Source: Rhizobiales bacterium 2SD
Lineage (GTDB): Bacteria > Pseudomonadota > Alphaproteobacteria > Rhizobiales > Beijerinckiaceae
Length of the DNA stretch: 50,813 nucleotides
Assembly (NCBI GenBank): GCA_005502805.1
Contig: SCMY01000020.1
Span: 1 to 50,813, forward strand
Direction: 5' to 3'
A program made the position numbers and the translations under genes. Position 1 is the first letter of the stretch. Every line of letters begins with the position of its first letter. The notes under the pieces were generated by a model. The model saw only the letters and a program-made list of their open reading frames with translations. It ran no database searches and was not told the origin of the DNA. Positions 1-8,529 of the stretch are shown here, one piece after another.

Positions 1-67
<67 letters not shown>

Positions 68-73
68 AAATAA

Positions 74-101
74 AAACCCCGTCGCGACAGCGGCGGGGTT
101 T
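74..101 (+). terminator. intrinsic terminator after tRNA-fMet
   Basis: A 12-bp stem (AAACCCCGTCGC pairing with GCGGCGGGGTTT, one T-G wobble) closes on a GACA tetraloop and starts 6 bases after the tRNA CCA. A-rich and T-rich flanks on the two sides would let it work in both directions, so it could also end the minus-strand XRE gene. Confidence 0.8.
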
Positions 102-147
102 GTTCGTTCGGGCGGATTTTGCGGCTTTCCGGGATGGTACTTGGAAC

Positions 148-549
148 TCAGCTCAACTGCCTCTCCAGCTTCCTGATCGCTTTGACGGCGGCGATGCTGG
201 CCTTGCGTGCCTCTTCCGTCTTGAGCATGTCGTAGTCGCGCTTCAGTTCCTGCCACCCGGCGGTGACCGCTTCCGACGAATACGGCTGCTGCCCGGTATC
301 GGAGAATTTGTTCTCCGATACCGCCTTGGCGATGTGGCTGAAAAACGTCGCCACGTGAACGCCCAGGGCGGGCGCGAGGATCTCCAACTTCCTGAAGTCG
401 ACATGGACCAAACCACGCTCGTACTTGCTGGCTTGCTGCTGAGACACGCCCAGGATCTTGCCGAGAGCGGCCTGCGAGAGCCCGAGTTGAGTCCGATATT
501 CCTTGATGAAGACGCCGACCGCGTGATCGATGCTGCCCAATCCTTCCAT
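148..549 (-). CDS. XRE-family helix-turn-helix regulator
   Basis: A 133-residue DNA-binding protein. Residues about 12-66 form a Cro/C1-type HTH: the segments LGLSQAALGKILGVSQQQ and SKYERG match the recognition-helix region, followed by a downstream helix (KLEILAPALGV). The remainder is a short charged helical tail rich in Lys, Arg and Glu, with no sensor domain that I recognise. It is a single-gene unit convergent with the tRNA, and the nearest upstream gene is on the same strand but about 300 bases away. Small stand-alone XRE proteins of this build are common in Hyphomicrobiales. Its targets cannot be inferred. The ATG start has only a weak ribosome site. Confidence 0.85.
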   Translation of the reverse strand: MEGLGSIDHAVGVFIKEYRTQLGLSQAALGKILGVSQQQASKYERGLVHVDFRKLEILAPALGVHVATFFSHIAKAVSENKFSDTGQQPYSSEAVTAGWQELKRDYDMLKTEEARKASIAAVKAIRKLERQLS

Positions 550-844
550 TCGAGCTGAGCTCCGTCTGGTCCGACCCAGTGCAGATTGCGCGAAGTTTTG
601 GGACTGGCAAGGGTGATCGACCGTTCAGCTGTCCGCTACGCCCAGCCGAGGCGCGGGCCGCCTGACGATGGACCAGCAACCTTCAAGCTCTGGATGGAAG
701 ACCTGCCAGGCTCGAGGTGCGTTTCGCGCGTCGCAGATGCGAACCTTGAATGACAAGTTCGCCAGATATGCACCGACAACGGCGACCCGGCAGGCGACAA
801 TGGTCAAACGGAGAGGCAGCCGGCGGGCGTGGTTACCCCGCTCC

Positions 845-1081
845 TCAAATCCTCCCGCGGCGGGTTGGCGGAATCAGCCCATGCACGGCTGCTTCGATCT
901 GACCTCTCGCGATGCCGATGTCGCGCAGAGCGTGCTCGTCGAACTCACGCAGGCTCGCAATGGCGGCGCGGCGGTCGAGATGGCATGCGATCGCCCGCCA
1001 CAGCAGACTTGGCAGGCGGAGCAGTACCGCCGGGCGCTTCATGACAGCAGGCCGAGCGATCGCCGGCAGGACTGCGGACAT
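845..1081 (-). CDS. DUF1127 small protein
   Basis: A 78-residue basic protein. The C-terminal half carries the DUF1127 (YjiS-like) signature: REFDEHALRDIGIARGQIE. The family is short, Arg-rich and widespread in Alphaproteobacteria; some members act in RNA turnover or in phosphate and carbon metabolism, but no role can be assigned here. The start is fixed by a strong AGGAGGT ribosome site 5 bases before the ATG; a longer frame upstream lacks such a site. The gene is divergent from the MocR-type regulator, and the operator-like repeats lie between the two, so it is a candidate target of that regulator. The about 300 bases between this gene and the XRE gene hold no convincing feature. Confidence 0.82.
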   Translation of the reverse strand: MSAVLPAIARPAVMKRPAVLLRLPSLLWRAIACHLDRRAAIASLREFDEHALRDIGIARGQIEAAVHGLIPPTRRGRI

Positions 1082-1211
1082 TTTGACCTCCTGTTGGTCG
1101 CTCGCGATGAGCGGACGAGAACAGCGCATCCGGGAAGAGCCGGCGGCGTAAGCCGCCGCAATCCTTCCGATATCCGGTGCGCAGGGTTGATGTGGTCAAA
1201 ATGATCCGATA

Positions 1212-1250
1212 ATTGTATCGGAGCAATAAGAACATTGTACTCGGTGCAAT
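1212..1250 (+). promoter_or_regulatory. twin operator-like repeats before the MocR-type gene
   Basis: Two similar palindromic units, ATTGTATCGGAGCAAT (1212-1227) and ATTGTACTCGGTGCAAT (1234-1250), start 22 bases apart, which is about two helical turns. The second ends one base before the regulator's ATG. The first also overlaps a CCGATA/TATCGG inverted repeat (1206-1221). MocR-type regulators are known to bind tandem repeats in their own promoter regions, so autoregulation is likely. Confidence 0.6.
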
Positions 1251-1251
1251 A

Positions 1252-2595
1252 ATGTCCAGATCCGAATATCTGAAACTGGCCGATTCGATCGCCACGGAGA
1301 TTGCGGATGGAAGGCTCAGGCCGGGCGAACGCCTGCCGCCCCAACGCAACTTCGCCTATGAGCGCAAGATCGCCGTCTCGACGGCGAGCCGGGTCTATAC
1401 CGAGCTGCTGCGCCGCGGCCTGGTCGTCGGCGAGGTCGGGCGAGGGACCTTCGTCGCAGGAGATGCCAGGCGCGGCGTCACGGCCCCTGGTGAGCCGACC
1501 GGCACCCGGATCGATCTCGAGTTTAACTACCCGATCCTTCCCGGGCAGATCGCGCTGATCGGGAAAAGCCTGACCGGCTTCGAGGAGAACGTGGCTCTGG
1601 ATGCTGCCTTGAGACAGGCGACGAGCATCGGAACCCCGGCGATCCGGAGCGTTGGTGCCGCGTTCCTGTCACAAGGGGGATGGTCGCCCGCGCCCGAGCA
1701 GCTGGTCTTCACAGGAAACGGCCGCCAATCCGTCGCTGCAGCGCTCGCCGCGCTCGTTCCGACGGGAGGGCGTTGCGGGGTGGAGGCTTTGACCTACCCA
1801 TTCATCAAGGGCATCGCTGCCCGATTGGGAGTCACGCTGGTGCCGCTCGCGATGGACGACAGCGGCATGCGACCCGATGCAGTCGAGAAGGCGCATCGCG
1901 AGACCCATCTTTCGGCCCTGTATATTCAGCCTGCGGTCCAGAATCCGCTGGGCATGACGATGCCTCCGGCGCGTCGAGCCGATCTGCTACAGATCGTCGA
2001 AGCGCTCGGGCTGCCGATCATCGAAGACAATGTCTACGGCTTCCTCGAGGACGAGCCGCCATTGGCGGCGCTGGCGCCCGATTCCTGTATCGTCATCGAC
2101 AGCCTGTCCAAGAAGGTCGCGCCTGGTCTTACTCTGGGCTTCCTCGTGACGCCGCTGCGCTTGCGAGAGAGTGTGAAGGCCTCGGTGCGCTCGGGCGGGT
2201 GGACTGCCTCTGGATTTGCGTTCGCGGCGGCGCAGCGGATGATGAGCGACGGCACGATCGCCGAGCTCGCCAAGCTGAAGCGAGTCGATGCCCGCGCGCG
2301 CCAGAAACTCGCAGCCGAGCGCCTTGCCGGCTTCGAGGTGCAGGCCAATGCGAACTGCTACCATCTGTGGTTGACGCTGCCGGCGCATTGGCGCTCTCAA
2401 AGCTTCGTCGCGGCCGCAGCAAGGCGTGACATCGCGCTGACCCCGTCGAGCACCTTCGCCGCTACGCCTGGCCATGCGCCCAATGCGGTCAGGCTGGCGC
2501 TGGCGACGCCGACGATGGATCAGCTCGATATCGGCCTGACCAGGCTGGCGGCGATGCTGAAGGCCGGCGAGGACGATTTCGACTCGACGGAGTGA
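1252..2595 (+). CDS. MocR-type regulator (GntR HTH plus aminotransferase fold)
   Basis: A 447-residue PLP-dependent transcription regulator. Residues about 1-75 are a GntR winged helix (DGRLRPGERLPPQRNFAYER and the wing GLVVGEVGRGTFV). Residues about 110-440 are a fold-type I aminotransferase domain, with NPLG near the middle and the PLP lysine in DSLSKKVAPG, about residue 287. The start was set at the ATG right after the operator repeats, since an upstream alternative would lie inside them. The usual Arg after the lysine loop (PG-x-R) appears as Thr-Leu, which may affect cofactor contacts. MocR proteins often control vitamin B6, GABA, taurine or amino-acid genes; no such gene is adjacent, only DUF1127 and the MFS transporter. 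The specific ligand is unknown. Confidence 0.88.
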   Translation: MSRSEYLKLADSIATEIADGRLRPGERLPPQRNFAYERKIAVSTASRVYTELLRRGLVVGEVGRGTFVAGDARRGVTAPGEPTGTRIDLEFNYPILPGQIALIGKSLTGFEENVALDAALRQATSIGTPAIRSVGAAFLSQGGWSPAPEQLVFTGNGRQSVAAALAALVPTGGRCGVEALTYPFIKGIAARLGVTLVPLAMDDSGMRPDAVEKAHRETHLSALYIQPAVQNPLGMTMPPARRADLLQIVEALGLPIIEDNVYGFLEDEPPLAALAPDSCIVIDSLSKKVAPGLTLGFLVTPLRLRESVKASVRSGGWTASGFAFAAAQRMMSDGTIAELAKLKRVDARARQKLAAERLAGFEVQANANCYHLWLTLPAHWRSQSFVAAAARRDIALTPSSTFAATPGHAPNAVRLALATPTMDQLDIGLTRLAAMLKAGEDDFDSTE

Positions 2596-2643
2596 GCGGA
2601 AGAGGCGGTATCGTCGCGCCTGTTGCGCCACCAGGTCTCGCCA

Positions 2644-2749
2644 CTAGAGCAGTTCCGCAATTCCTCGAAACGTGGAACGGTTCTAGGTCTTTGTTCTATC
2701 GCAGTTTCTTCACGCGAACCGGTGTCCACTTCGCTCGAAAATGCTCTAG
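2644..2749. repeat. palindromic intergenic repeat of Hyphomicrobiales type
   Basis: A 106-base element lies between two convergent genes and is bounded by the perfect inverted ends CTAGAGCA and TGCTCTAG. Its interior includes the block CACGCGAACCGGTGTCCACT followed by TCGCTCGAAAA, which I recall as part of a family of dispersed repeats in Methylobacterium, Bosea and relatives. It is less GC-rich than its surroundings and can fold into internal hairpins. Only one copy was found by eye in this window. Confidence 0.6.
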
Positions 2750-2868
2750 CGGCCGAGCCTGATGCAGATCTTTCCGGAGAGTCCAAAACGCCGGAGACCG
2801 GCGTCGCAAGCGAGACAACGGGTCGTTGAAATCCGCTGTCGAGGGGCTGGGGTCTCGCTGCGACGCCC

Positions 2869-4194
2869 CTATTCGTAGCGAGCTTCCGAGCGCCGATCGA
2901 TCGCCAGCGCCGCCAGCGTGCAGAGCGCGCCGGAGAGCAGGTAGACGCCGACCCAGGCGAGGCCGAAGGCGCTCGACACCGTCAACGCGACCAGCGGCGC
3001 GAAGCCAGCGCCGAGCAGCCAAGCGAGGTCGGAGGTGAGTGCCGCGCCGGTGTAGCGGTATTGCTGGCCGAAGCTTGAGGCGACGGCGCCGGCCGTCTGG
3101 CCGTAAGAGAGGCCGAGCAGCCCGAAGCCGATAATCACATAGATCGTCTGCCCCGCCTGGCTATCGCCGAAGAGCAGCGGGGCGACGATGCTGGACAGGC
3201 TGAACAGCCCGATCATCGCGCCGGACAGCCACAACGTGTAGCGGCGCCCGATCTGATCGGCGATCAGGCCGGAGGTGACGATCGCCCCCGCCCCGACGAC
3301 ACCGCCGGCGGCCTGGACCAGCAGGAATTCCGAGACCGAGCGGTTGGTGAAGAGGTTGATCCAGCTCACGGGGAAGATGGTGACGAGGTGGAAGAGCGCA
3401 AAGCTCGCCAGCGGCACGAAGGCGCCGAGGATGAGCGTGCGGCCATGGGTCCGGACGAGTTCGGAGACCCGCACCGGCGCCAGCTCGCGTGTTGCCATCA
3501 GCTCCGCGAATTCATGCGTCGCGACCATGCGAAGCCGGGCGAACAAGGCGACGACATTGATCGTCAGCGCGACGAAGAAGGGATAGCGCCAGCCCCAGCC
3601 AAGGAAATCCTCCTTGGGCAGCGCGCCCTCGAAATAGGCGAAGAGCCCGGCTGCGAGGATGAAACCGAAAGGCGCGCCGAGCTGCGGCAGCATCGCGTAC
3701 CAGCCACGCCGGTTGGCGGGAGCGTTCAGCGCCAGCAAGGAGGACAATCCGTCCCAGGCGCCGCCGAGCGCGATGCCCTGCAGCAGGCGAAAGGCGGCGA
3801 GGATGACGCAGGACCAGATGCCGATCGTCTGGTAGCCCGGCAGGAAGGCGATTGCCGCGGTCGAGCCGCCGAGCAGGAAGAGCGCGGCGGTGAGCTTGGT
3901 CGTCCGGCCGTAATTGCGGTCGATCGCGAAGAACAGCACCGAGCCGAGCGGGCGTGTCACGAAGGCGAGCGCGAAGATGCCGAACGCGTAGAGCGTGCCG
4001 GTGAGTCGGTCGACGAACGGGAAGACGAGCTCGGGGAAGACCAGCACGCAGCCGAGGCCGAAGACGAAGAAGTCGAAATATTCCGAGGTTCGCCCGATGA
4101 TGACGCCGAGCGCGATATCGGCCGGGGTGACGTGGTCCCGCCCGTGATCTTCCGCCGGATAGGCCGATGGCCGGATCGTCGCGTCAGCGCTCAT
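2869..4194 (-). CDS. MFS transporter, metabolite:H+ symporter-like
   Basis: A 441-residue inner-membrane carrier with about 12 hydrophobic segments. Family marks include RPLGSVLFFAIDRNYGRTTK (loop 2-3) and TGLIADQIGRRYTLWLSG-like loop 8-9 (here SGLIADQIGRRYT). The helix 4-5 region LLQGIALGGAWDG is typical of the MHS branch that includes shikimate, proline/betaine and citrate carriers. The substrate cannot be told from sequence. It is a single gene, divergent from cyoA; the 180-base gap between them contains one small inverted repeat. It is convergent with the MocR-type regulator across the intergenic repeat. Confidence 0.88.
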   Translation of the reverse strand: MSADATIRPSAYPAEDHGRDHVTPADIALGVIIGRTSEYFDFFVFGLGCVLVFPELVFPFVDRLTGTLYAFGIFALAFVTRPLGSVLFFAIDRNYGRTTKLTAALFLLGGSTAAIAFLPGYQTIGIWSCVILAAFRLLQGIALGGAWDGLSSLLALNAPANRRGWYAMLPQLGAPFGFILAAGLFAYFEGALPKEDFLGWGWRYPFFVALTINVVALFARLRMVATHEFAELMATRELAPVRVSELVRTHGRTLILGAFVPLASFALFHLVTIFPVSWINLFTNRSVSEFLLVQAAGGVVGAGAIVTSGLIADQIGRRYTLWLSGAMIGLFSLSSIVAPLLFGDSQAGQTIYVIIGFGLLGLSYGQTAGAVASSFGQQYRYTGAALTSDLAWLLGAGFAPLVALTVSSAFGLAWVGVYLLSGALCTLAALAIDRRSEARYE

Positions 4195-4220
4195 GACCGC
4201 GAATTCCTAAGCTGGCGGCC

Positions 4221-4237
4221 GTCCGGAGAGACCGGAC
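4221..4237. promoter_or_regulatory. inverted repeat between MFS and cyo genes
   Basis: GTCCGG and CCGGAC form a perfect 6-bp inverted repeat with a 5-base spacer in the divergent promoter region. It could be an operator for either side or a short hairpin in a 5' leader. No clear -35/-10 pair was identified beside it. Confidence 0.3.
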
Positions 4238-4378
4238 TTGCCCGCACCTCTGACAAATGGATACGGTGGATAGAAGCAACACGTCAAACTGCCGCAATGG
4301 GACAGATTGTCTTATGTGCGGCGCGAAAGAATGGACCTAGAGAACGGCGGTTCCCGGAACAGGGAGGTCTCGACTCTC

Positions 4379-5461
4379 TTGCGGATCTTTCGAGCGATAG
4401 CGGTTCTGCCGCTCTTTGCGCTGCTCGGCGGCTGCCAATGGGTGCTGCTGGCGCCGTCAGGCGATGTTGCGTTGCAGCAGCGAAACCTGCTGCTGGCTTC
4501 CACGGCGCTGATGCTGCTGATCATCATCCCGGTGATGGCGCTGACGATCTTCTTCGCCTGGCGCTACCGCGCCTCGGCCAGGGCGGCCTATGATCCGGAC
4601 TGGAACCATTCCCTGCCGCTCGAGGTGGTGATCTGGTCGGTACCGCTGCTGATCATCATCGTGATCGGCGCGATGACCTGGATGGGCACGCATCTGCTCG
4701 ATCCCTACCGGCCACTCAACCGCATCGCCGCCGGCAAGCCGATCGTCGAGGCGCGAGCCGGCAGCAGCGGGATCAGGAAGCAGCCGCTGGTGATCCAGGT
4801 CGTGGCGCTCGACTGGAAATGGTTGTTCCTCTACCCGGCGCAGGGCGTCGCCTCGCTCAACGAGGTGGTGGCGCCGGTCGACCAGCCAATCGAGTTCCGC
4901 ATCACCTCCTCCGCGGTGATGAACTCGCTGTTCATTCCCGCGCTCGCCGGCCAGATCTACGCCATGCCGGGCATGCAGACCAAGCTCAACGCGGTGATCA
5001 ACCACCCCGGCGAGTTCGAGGGGTTCTCGGCCAATTACAGCGGCGCCGGCTTCTCCGACATGCGCTTCCGCTTCCGTGGCGTCGACGATGCCGCCTTCGG
5101 CGAATGGGTGCAGGGCGCGATCCGCAATGGCAGCACGCTTGGGCGCGAGGAATATCTCGTGCTGGAGCGGCCGAGCGAGCGCGAAGCGGTCCGCTATTTC
5201 CGCGACGTGCCGTCCGATCTCTTCACGGCCGTCCTCAACATGTGCGTCGATCGCGCCAAGATGTGCACGCGCGACATGATGGCGATGGACGCCAAGGGCG
5301 GCGGCGGCAAGGAGGGCATCCATACCGTCGCGGCGCTCGAATACGACAAGAGCGTGCGCCGTGGCGGGCAACCGCTGCCGCCACGTCCGTTCGTGATGGC
5401 GATCTGCACGCCGACCGATGTCTACGGCGCCGCGGGCGTGACCGCCCGCGCCGTCAACTGA
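4379..5461 (+). CDS. cyoA: cytochrome bo3 ubiquinol oxidase subunit II
   Basis: The lipoprotein subunit of a heme-copper quinol oxidase. The N-terminus is a signal peptide ending in the lipobox LLGGC, then two membrane helices (IIIPVMALTIFFAW and VVIWSVPLLIIIVIGAM) and a periplasmic cupredoxin domain. That domain reads SANYSGAGFSDM where CuA enzymes have their Cys ligands, so CuA is absent, as in quinol oxidases. I place the start at a TTG: it follows AGGGAGGT by about 10 bases and gives a standard-length lipoprotein signal (LRIFRAIAVLPLFALLGGC). In-frame ATGs at 4331 and 4307 have no good ribosome site and would add a charged leader. First gene of the cyoABCD-surf1 operon, with cyoB 25 bases downstream. 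Confidence 0.93.
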   Translation: MRIFRAIAVLPLFALLGGCQWVLLAPSGDVALQQRNLLLASTALMLLIIIPVMALTIFFAWRYRASARAAYDPDWNHSLPLEVVIWSVPLLIIIVIGAMTWMGTHLLDPYRPLNRIAAGKPIVEARAGSSGIRKQPLVIQVVALDWKWLFLYPAQGVASLNEVVAPVDQPIEFRITSSAVMNSLFIPALAGQIYAMPGMQTKLNAVINHPGEFEGFSANYSGAGFSDMRFRFRGVDDAAFGEWVQGAIRNGSTLGREEYLVLERPSEREAVRYFRDVPSDLFTAVLNMCVDRAKMCTRDMMAMDAKGGGGKEGIHTVAALEYDKSVRRGGQPLPPRPFVMAICTPTDVYGAAGVTARAVN

Positions 5462-5486
5462 GTCGCAGCCGCGAGCCGAGGGGCCG

Positions 5487-7487
5487 ATGACCTCCTATCC
5501 CGACTGGTGGAAGCTGCTCTTCGGACGCTTCACCCTCGAATCGATCCCCTATCACGAGCCGATCCTGATCGGCACCTTCGCCGTCGTCGCGCTCGGCGGG
5601 CTCGCGCTCGTCGCGCTGATCACGCGGTACAAGCTCTGGGGCTATCTCTGGCACGACTGGTTCACCAGCGTGGACCACAAGAAGATCGGGATCATGTACA
5701 TGATCCTCGGCGTCGTCATGCTGCTGCGCGGCTTCGCCGATGCGCTGATGATGCGCGGCCAGCAGGCGATCGCTTTCGCCGGCAATGAGGGCTACCTGCC
5801 GCCGCATCATTACGACCAGATCTTCACCGCCCATGGCGTGATCATGATCTTCTTCGTGGCGATGCCCTTCGTCACCGGCCTGATGAACTATGTCGTGCCG
5901 CTGCAGATCGGCGCGCGCGACGTCGCTTTCCCCTTCCTCAATAATTTCAGCTTCTGGATGACCGTCGGCGGCGCCGTGCTGATCATGGCCTCGCTCTTCA
6001 TCGGCGAGTTCGCCAAGGTCGGCTGGCTCGCCTACCCACCGCTCTCGGGGGCCGCCTACTCGCCCGGGGTGGGCATGGACTACTATCTCTGGGGCCTGCA
6101 GATCGCGGGCATCGGCACGACCCTGTCCGGCGTCAACCTGATCGCGACCATCGTCAAGATGCGCGCGCCCGGCATGGACATGATGAAGATGCCGGTCTTC
6201 ACCTGGACGTCGCTGTGCACCAACGTGCTGATCGTCGCGACCTTCCCGATCCTGGCGGCGACGCTCGCACTGCTGACGCTCGACCGCTATGTCGGCACCA
6301 ATTTCTTCACGAACGATCTCGGCGGCAACCCGATGATGTACGTGAACCTGATCTGGATCTGGGGCCACCCGGAGGTCTACATCCTGATCCTGCCGATCTT
6401 CGGTGTCTATTCCGAGGTCGCCTCGACTTTTTGCGGCAAGCGCCTCTTCGGCTATGCCTCGATGGTCTATGCGACGGTGGTCATCACCATCCTGTCCTAC
6501 CTGGTCTGGCTGCACCATTTCTTCACGATGGGCTCGGGCGCCAGCGTGAACTCCTTCTTCGGCATCACGACGATGATCATCTCGATCCCGACGGGGGCGA
6601 AGATCTTCAACTGGCTGTTCACGATGTACCGCGGCCGCATCCGCTTCGAGCTGCCGATGATGTGGCTCCTCGCCTTCATGCTGACCTTCGTCATCGGCGG
6701 CATGACCGGTGTCATGCTCGCGGTGCCGCCGGCCGATTTCGTGCTGCACAACAGCCTGTTCCTGATCGCCCATTTCCACAATGTCATCATCGGCGGCGTG
6801 GTCTTCGGCGTCTTCGCCGGCATCGCCTACTGGTTCCCCAAGGCTTTCGGCTTCAAGCTCGACCGGTTCTGGGGCGTTCTCTCCTTCTGGTTCTGGGTGA
6901 TCGGCTTCTACGTCGCCTTCATGCCGCTCTACATCCTCGGGCTGATGGGCGTGACGCGCCGCCTCAGCCGCTTCGAGGACCCCTCGCTGCAGATCTGGTT
7001 CGTGATCGCTGCGATCGGCGCGGTGCTGATCGCCCTCGGCATCGCCTGCTTCCTGATCCAGATCGGCGTCAGTATCCTGCGCCGCGAGCAATTGCGCGAC
7101 ACGACCGGCGATCCCTGGGACGGACGCACGCTGGAATGGGCGACCTCCTCGCCGCCGCCGGCCTATAACTTCGCCTTCACCCCGATCGTGCACGACCTCG
7201 ATGCCTGGGCCGACATGAAGAAGCGCGGCTATCAGCGCCCGCTCACCGGCTTCCGGCCAATCCACATGCCGAAGAATACAGGCGCCGGCGTGATCATCGC
7301 AGGCCTCGCGACGATCTGCGGCTTCGCCCTGATCTGGTACATCTGGTGGCTGGCGGCGCTCTCCTTCATTGGCGTGCTCGCCGCCGTGATCATCCACACC
7401 TTCAACTATGATCGCGACTTCCACATCCCGGCCGACGAGGTCGTGCAGGCGGAAGACGCGCGCACCCAGCTTCTGGGCCGGGCCTGA
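5487..7487 (+). CDS. cyoB: cytochrome bo3 ubiquinol oxidase subunit I
   Basis: The 666-residue catalytic core of the oxidase, the usual length for CyoB. It carries the heme b, heme o and CuB ligands in recognisable contexts: WGHPEVYILILP (CuB His and cross-linked Tyr region), WLHHFFTMG (CuB His pair) and IAHFHNVIIGG (heme ligands). The N-terminal extra helix typical of CyoB is present (SIPYHEPILIGTFAVVA), as is the heme-binding FTAHGVIMIFF. It reduces oxygen to water with electrons from ubiquinol and pumps protons across the inner membrane. The ATG is preceded by GAGGGGC. cyoC starts 8 bases after its stop. Confidence 0.97.
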   Translation: MTSYPDWWKLLFGRFTLESIPYHEPILIGTFAVVALGGLALVALITRYKLWGYLWHDWFTSVDHKKIGIMYMILGVVMLLRGFADALMMRGQQAIAFAGNEGYLPPHHYDQIFTAHGVIMIFFVAMPFVTGLMNYVVPLQIGARDVAFPFLNNFSFWMTVGGAVLIMASLFIGEFAKVGWLAYPPLSGAAYSPGVGMDYYLWGLQIAGIGTTLSGVNLIATIVKMRAPGMDMMKMPVFTWTSLCTNVLIVATFPILAATLALLTLDRYVGTNFFTNDLGGNPMMYVNLIWIWGHPEVYILILPIFGVYSEVASTFCGKRLFGYASMVYATVVITILSYLVWLHHFFTMGSGASVNSFFGITTMIISIPTGAKIFNWLFTMYRGRIRFELPMMWLLAFMLTFVIGGMTGVMLAVPPADFVLHNSLFLIAHFHNVIIGGVVFGVFAGIAYWFPKAFGFKLDRFWGVLSFWFWVIGFYVAFMPLYILGLMGVTRRLSRFEDPSLQIWFVIAAIGAVLIALGIACFLIQIGVSILRREQLRDTTGDPWDGRTLEWATSSPPPAYNFAFTPIVHDLDAWADMKKRGYQRPLTGFRPIHMPKNTGAGVIIAGLATICGFALIWYIWWLAALSFIGVLAAVIIHTFNYDRDFHIPADEVVQAEDARTQLLGRA

Positions 7488-7494
7488 GGGGCGG

Positions 7495-8127
7495 ATGATG
7501 GCGAAGGCAACAGCTCAGGCCGCAGGCACCGCCCCGGCATTCTACGTCACCGAGGAAGAGCACGCGCACCCTGGCGGCTCGACCATGCTCGGCTTCTGGC
7601 TCTACCTGATGAGCGACTGCCTGGTTTTCGCAGTCCTCTTCGCCACCTATGGCGTGCTCGGGCGTAATTACGCGGCAGGGCCGTCGGGCGCCGACCTGTT
7701 CGACCTGAAGCTGGTCGCGGTCAACACCGCCATGCTGCTGTTCTCCTCGATCACCTATGGCTTCGCCATGCTGGCGATGGACAAGGGCCGGCAGGCGGCA
7801 GTGCAGGGCTGGCTCGTGGTCACCGCCCTGTTCGGCCTCGCCTTCCTCGGCATCGAGCTCTACGAGTTCGCCCACCTGATCCACGAAGGCGCGACGCCGA
7901 TGCGCAGCGCCTTCCTGTCCTCCTTCTTCACGCTGGTCGGCACCCACGGGTTGCACGTCACCTTCGGCCTGATCTGGCTCGCCGTGCTGATGACGCAGGT
8001 CTCGAAGCACGGGTTGATCGAAGCCAACCGGCGCCGGCTGATGTGCCTCAGCATGTTCTGGCACTTCCTCGACGTCGTCTGGATCGGCGTCTTCACCTTC
8101 GTCTACCTGATGGGCGTGCTGAAATGA
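7495..8127 (+). CDS. cyoC: cytochrome bo3 ubiquinol oxidase subunit III
   Basis: A 210-residue membrane protein of the heme-copper oxidase subunit III family with five hydrophobic segments, for example LGFWLYLMSDCLVFAVLFAT and FTLVGTHGLHVTFGLIWL. The histidine-rich THGLHV and WHFLDVVWI are conserved in CyoC. Two adjacent ATG codons, at 7495 and 7498, follow GAGGGGCGG; either may be the start. Its stop overlaps the cyoD start in ATGA, so translation is probably coupled. This subunit stabilises the oxidase core; it carries no redox centre. Confidence 0.95.
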   Translation: MMAKATAQAAGTAPAFYVTEEEHAHPGGSTMLGFWLYLMSDCLVFAVLFATYGVLGRNYAAGPSGADLFDLKLVAVNTAMLLFSSITYGFAMLAMDKGRQAAVQGWLVVTALFGLAFLGIELYEFAHLIHEGATPMRSAFLSSFFTLVGTHGLHVTFGLIWLAVLMTQVSKHGLIEANRRRLMCLSMFWHFLDVVWIGVFTFVYLMGVLK

Positions 8128-8519
8128 GCGCTAGCCAGAACCAGGTCGAGGCCCATGGCGGCCCTAATACCGGCAATCACGATGGGCACGACTCCCATGG
8201 CGCGGCGCATGGCAGCATGCGCGGCTACGTCACCGGTTTCCTGCTTTCCGTCATTCTGACCGCGATCCCGTTCTGGCTCGTCATGAACGACGTGCTGGGC
8301 AATTCGACGCTGACGGCGATCGTGATCATGCTGTTCGCAGCCGTGCAGATCGTCGTCCACATGATCTACTTTCTGCACATGAATGGCCGCTCCGAGGGGG
8401 GCTGGACGATGCTGGCGCTGATCTTCACGATCATCATCGTGGCGATCGCACTCGCCGGTTCGTTGTGGGTGATGTACCATCTCAATACCAACATGATGCC
8501 TGATCCGCACAGGATGTGA
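8124..8519 (+). CDS. cyoD: cytochrome bo3 ubiquinol oxidase subunit IV
   Basis: A 131-residue small subunit with three membrane helices (VTGFLLSVILTAIPFWLV, AIVIMLFAAVQIVVHMIYFL, MLALIFTIIIVAIALAGSLW). YFLHMN and WVMYHLNTNMMP match the CyoD pattern. The N-terminal about 35 residues are hydrophilic and His/Gly/Asp-rich (NHDGHDSHGAAHGS), longer than in enterobacterial CyoD but common in Alphaproteobacteria. It starts in ATGA overlap with cyoC and is followed by surf1 after 10 bases. Confidence 0.94.
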   Translation: MSASQNQVEAHGGPNTGNHDGHDSHGAAHGSMRGYVTGFLLSVILTAIPFWLVMNDVLGNSTLTAIVIMLFAAVQIVVHMIYFLHMNGRSEGGWTMLALIFTIIIVAIALAGSLWVMYHLNTNMMPDPHRM

Positions 8520-8529
8520 GGCAAGGGCG

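Noticed and set aside
3388..4593. A 401-codon plus-strand frame opposite the MFS gene
   Set aside because: Highly charged shadow translation; the minus strand has a clear membrane carrier.
5454..7424. A 656-codon open frame on the minus strand opposite cyoB
   Set aside because: Antisense to a strongly conserved gene. The translation is Asp/His/Glu/Arg-rich low-complexity sequence typical of GC-rich shadow frames.
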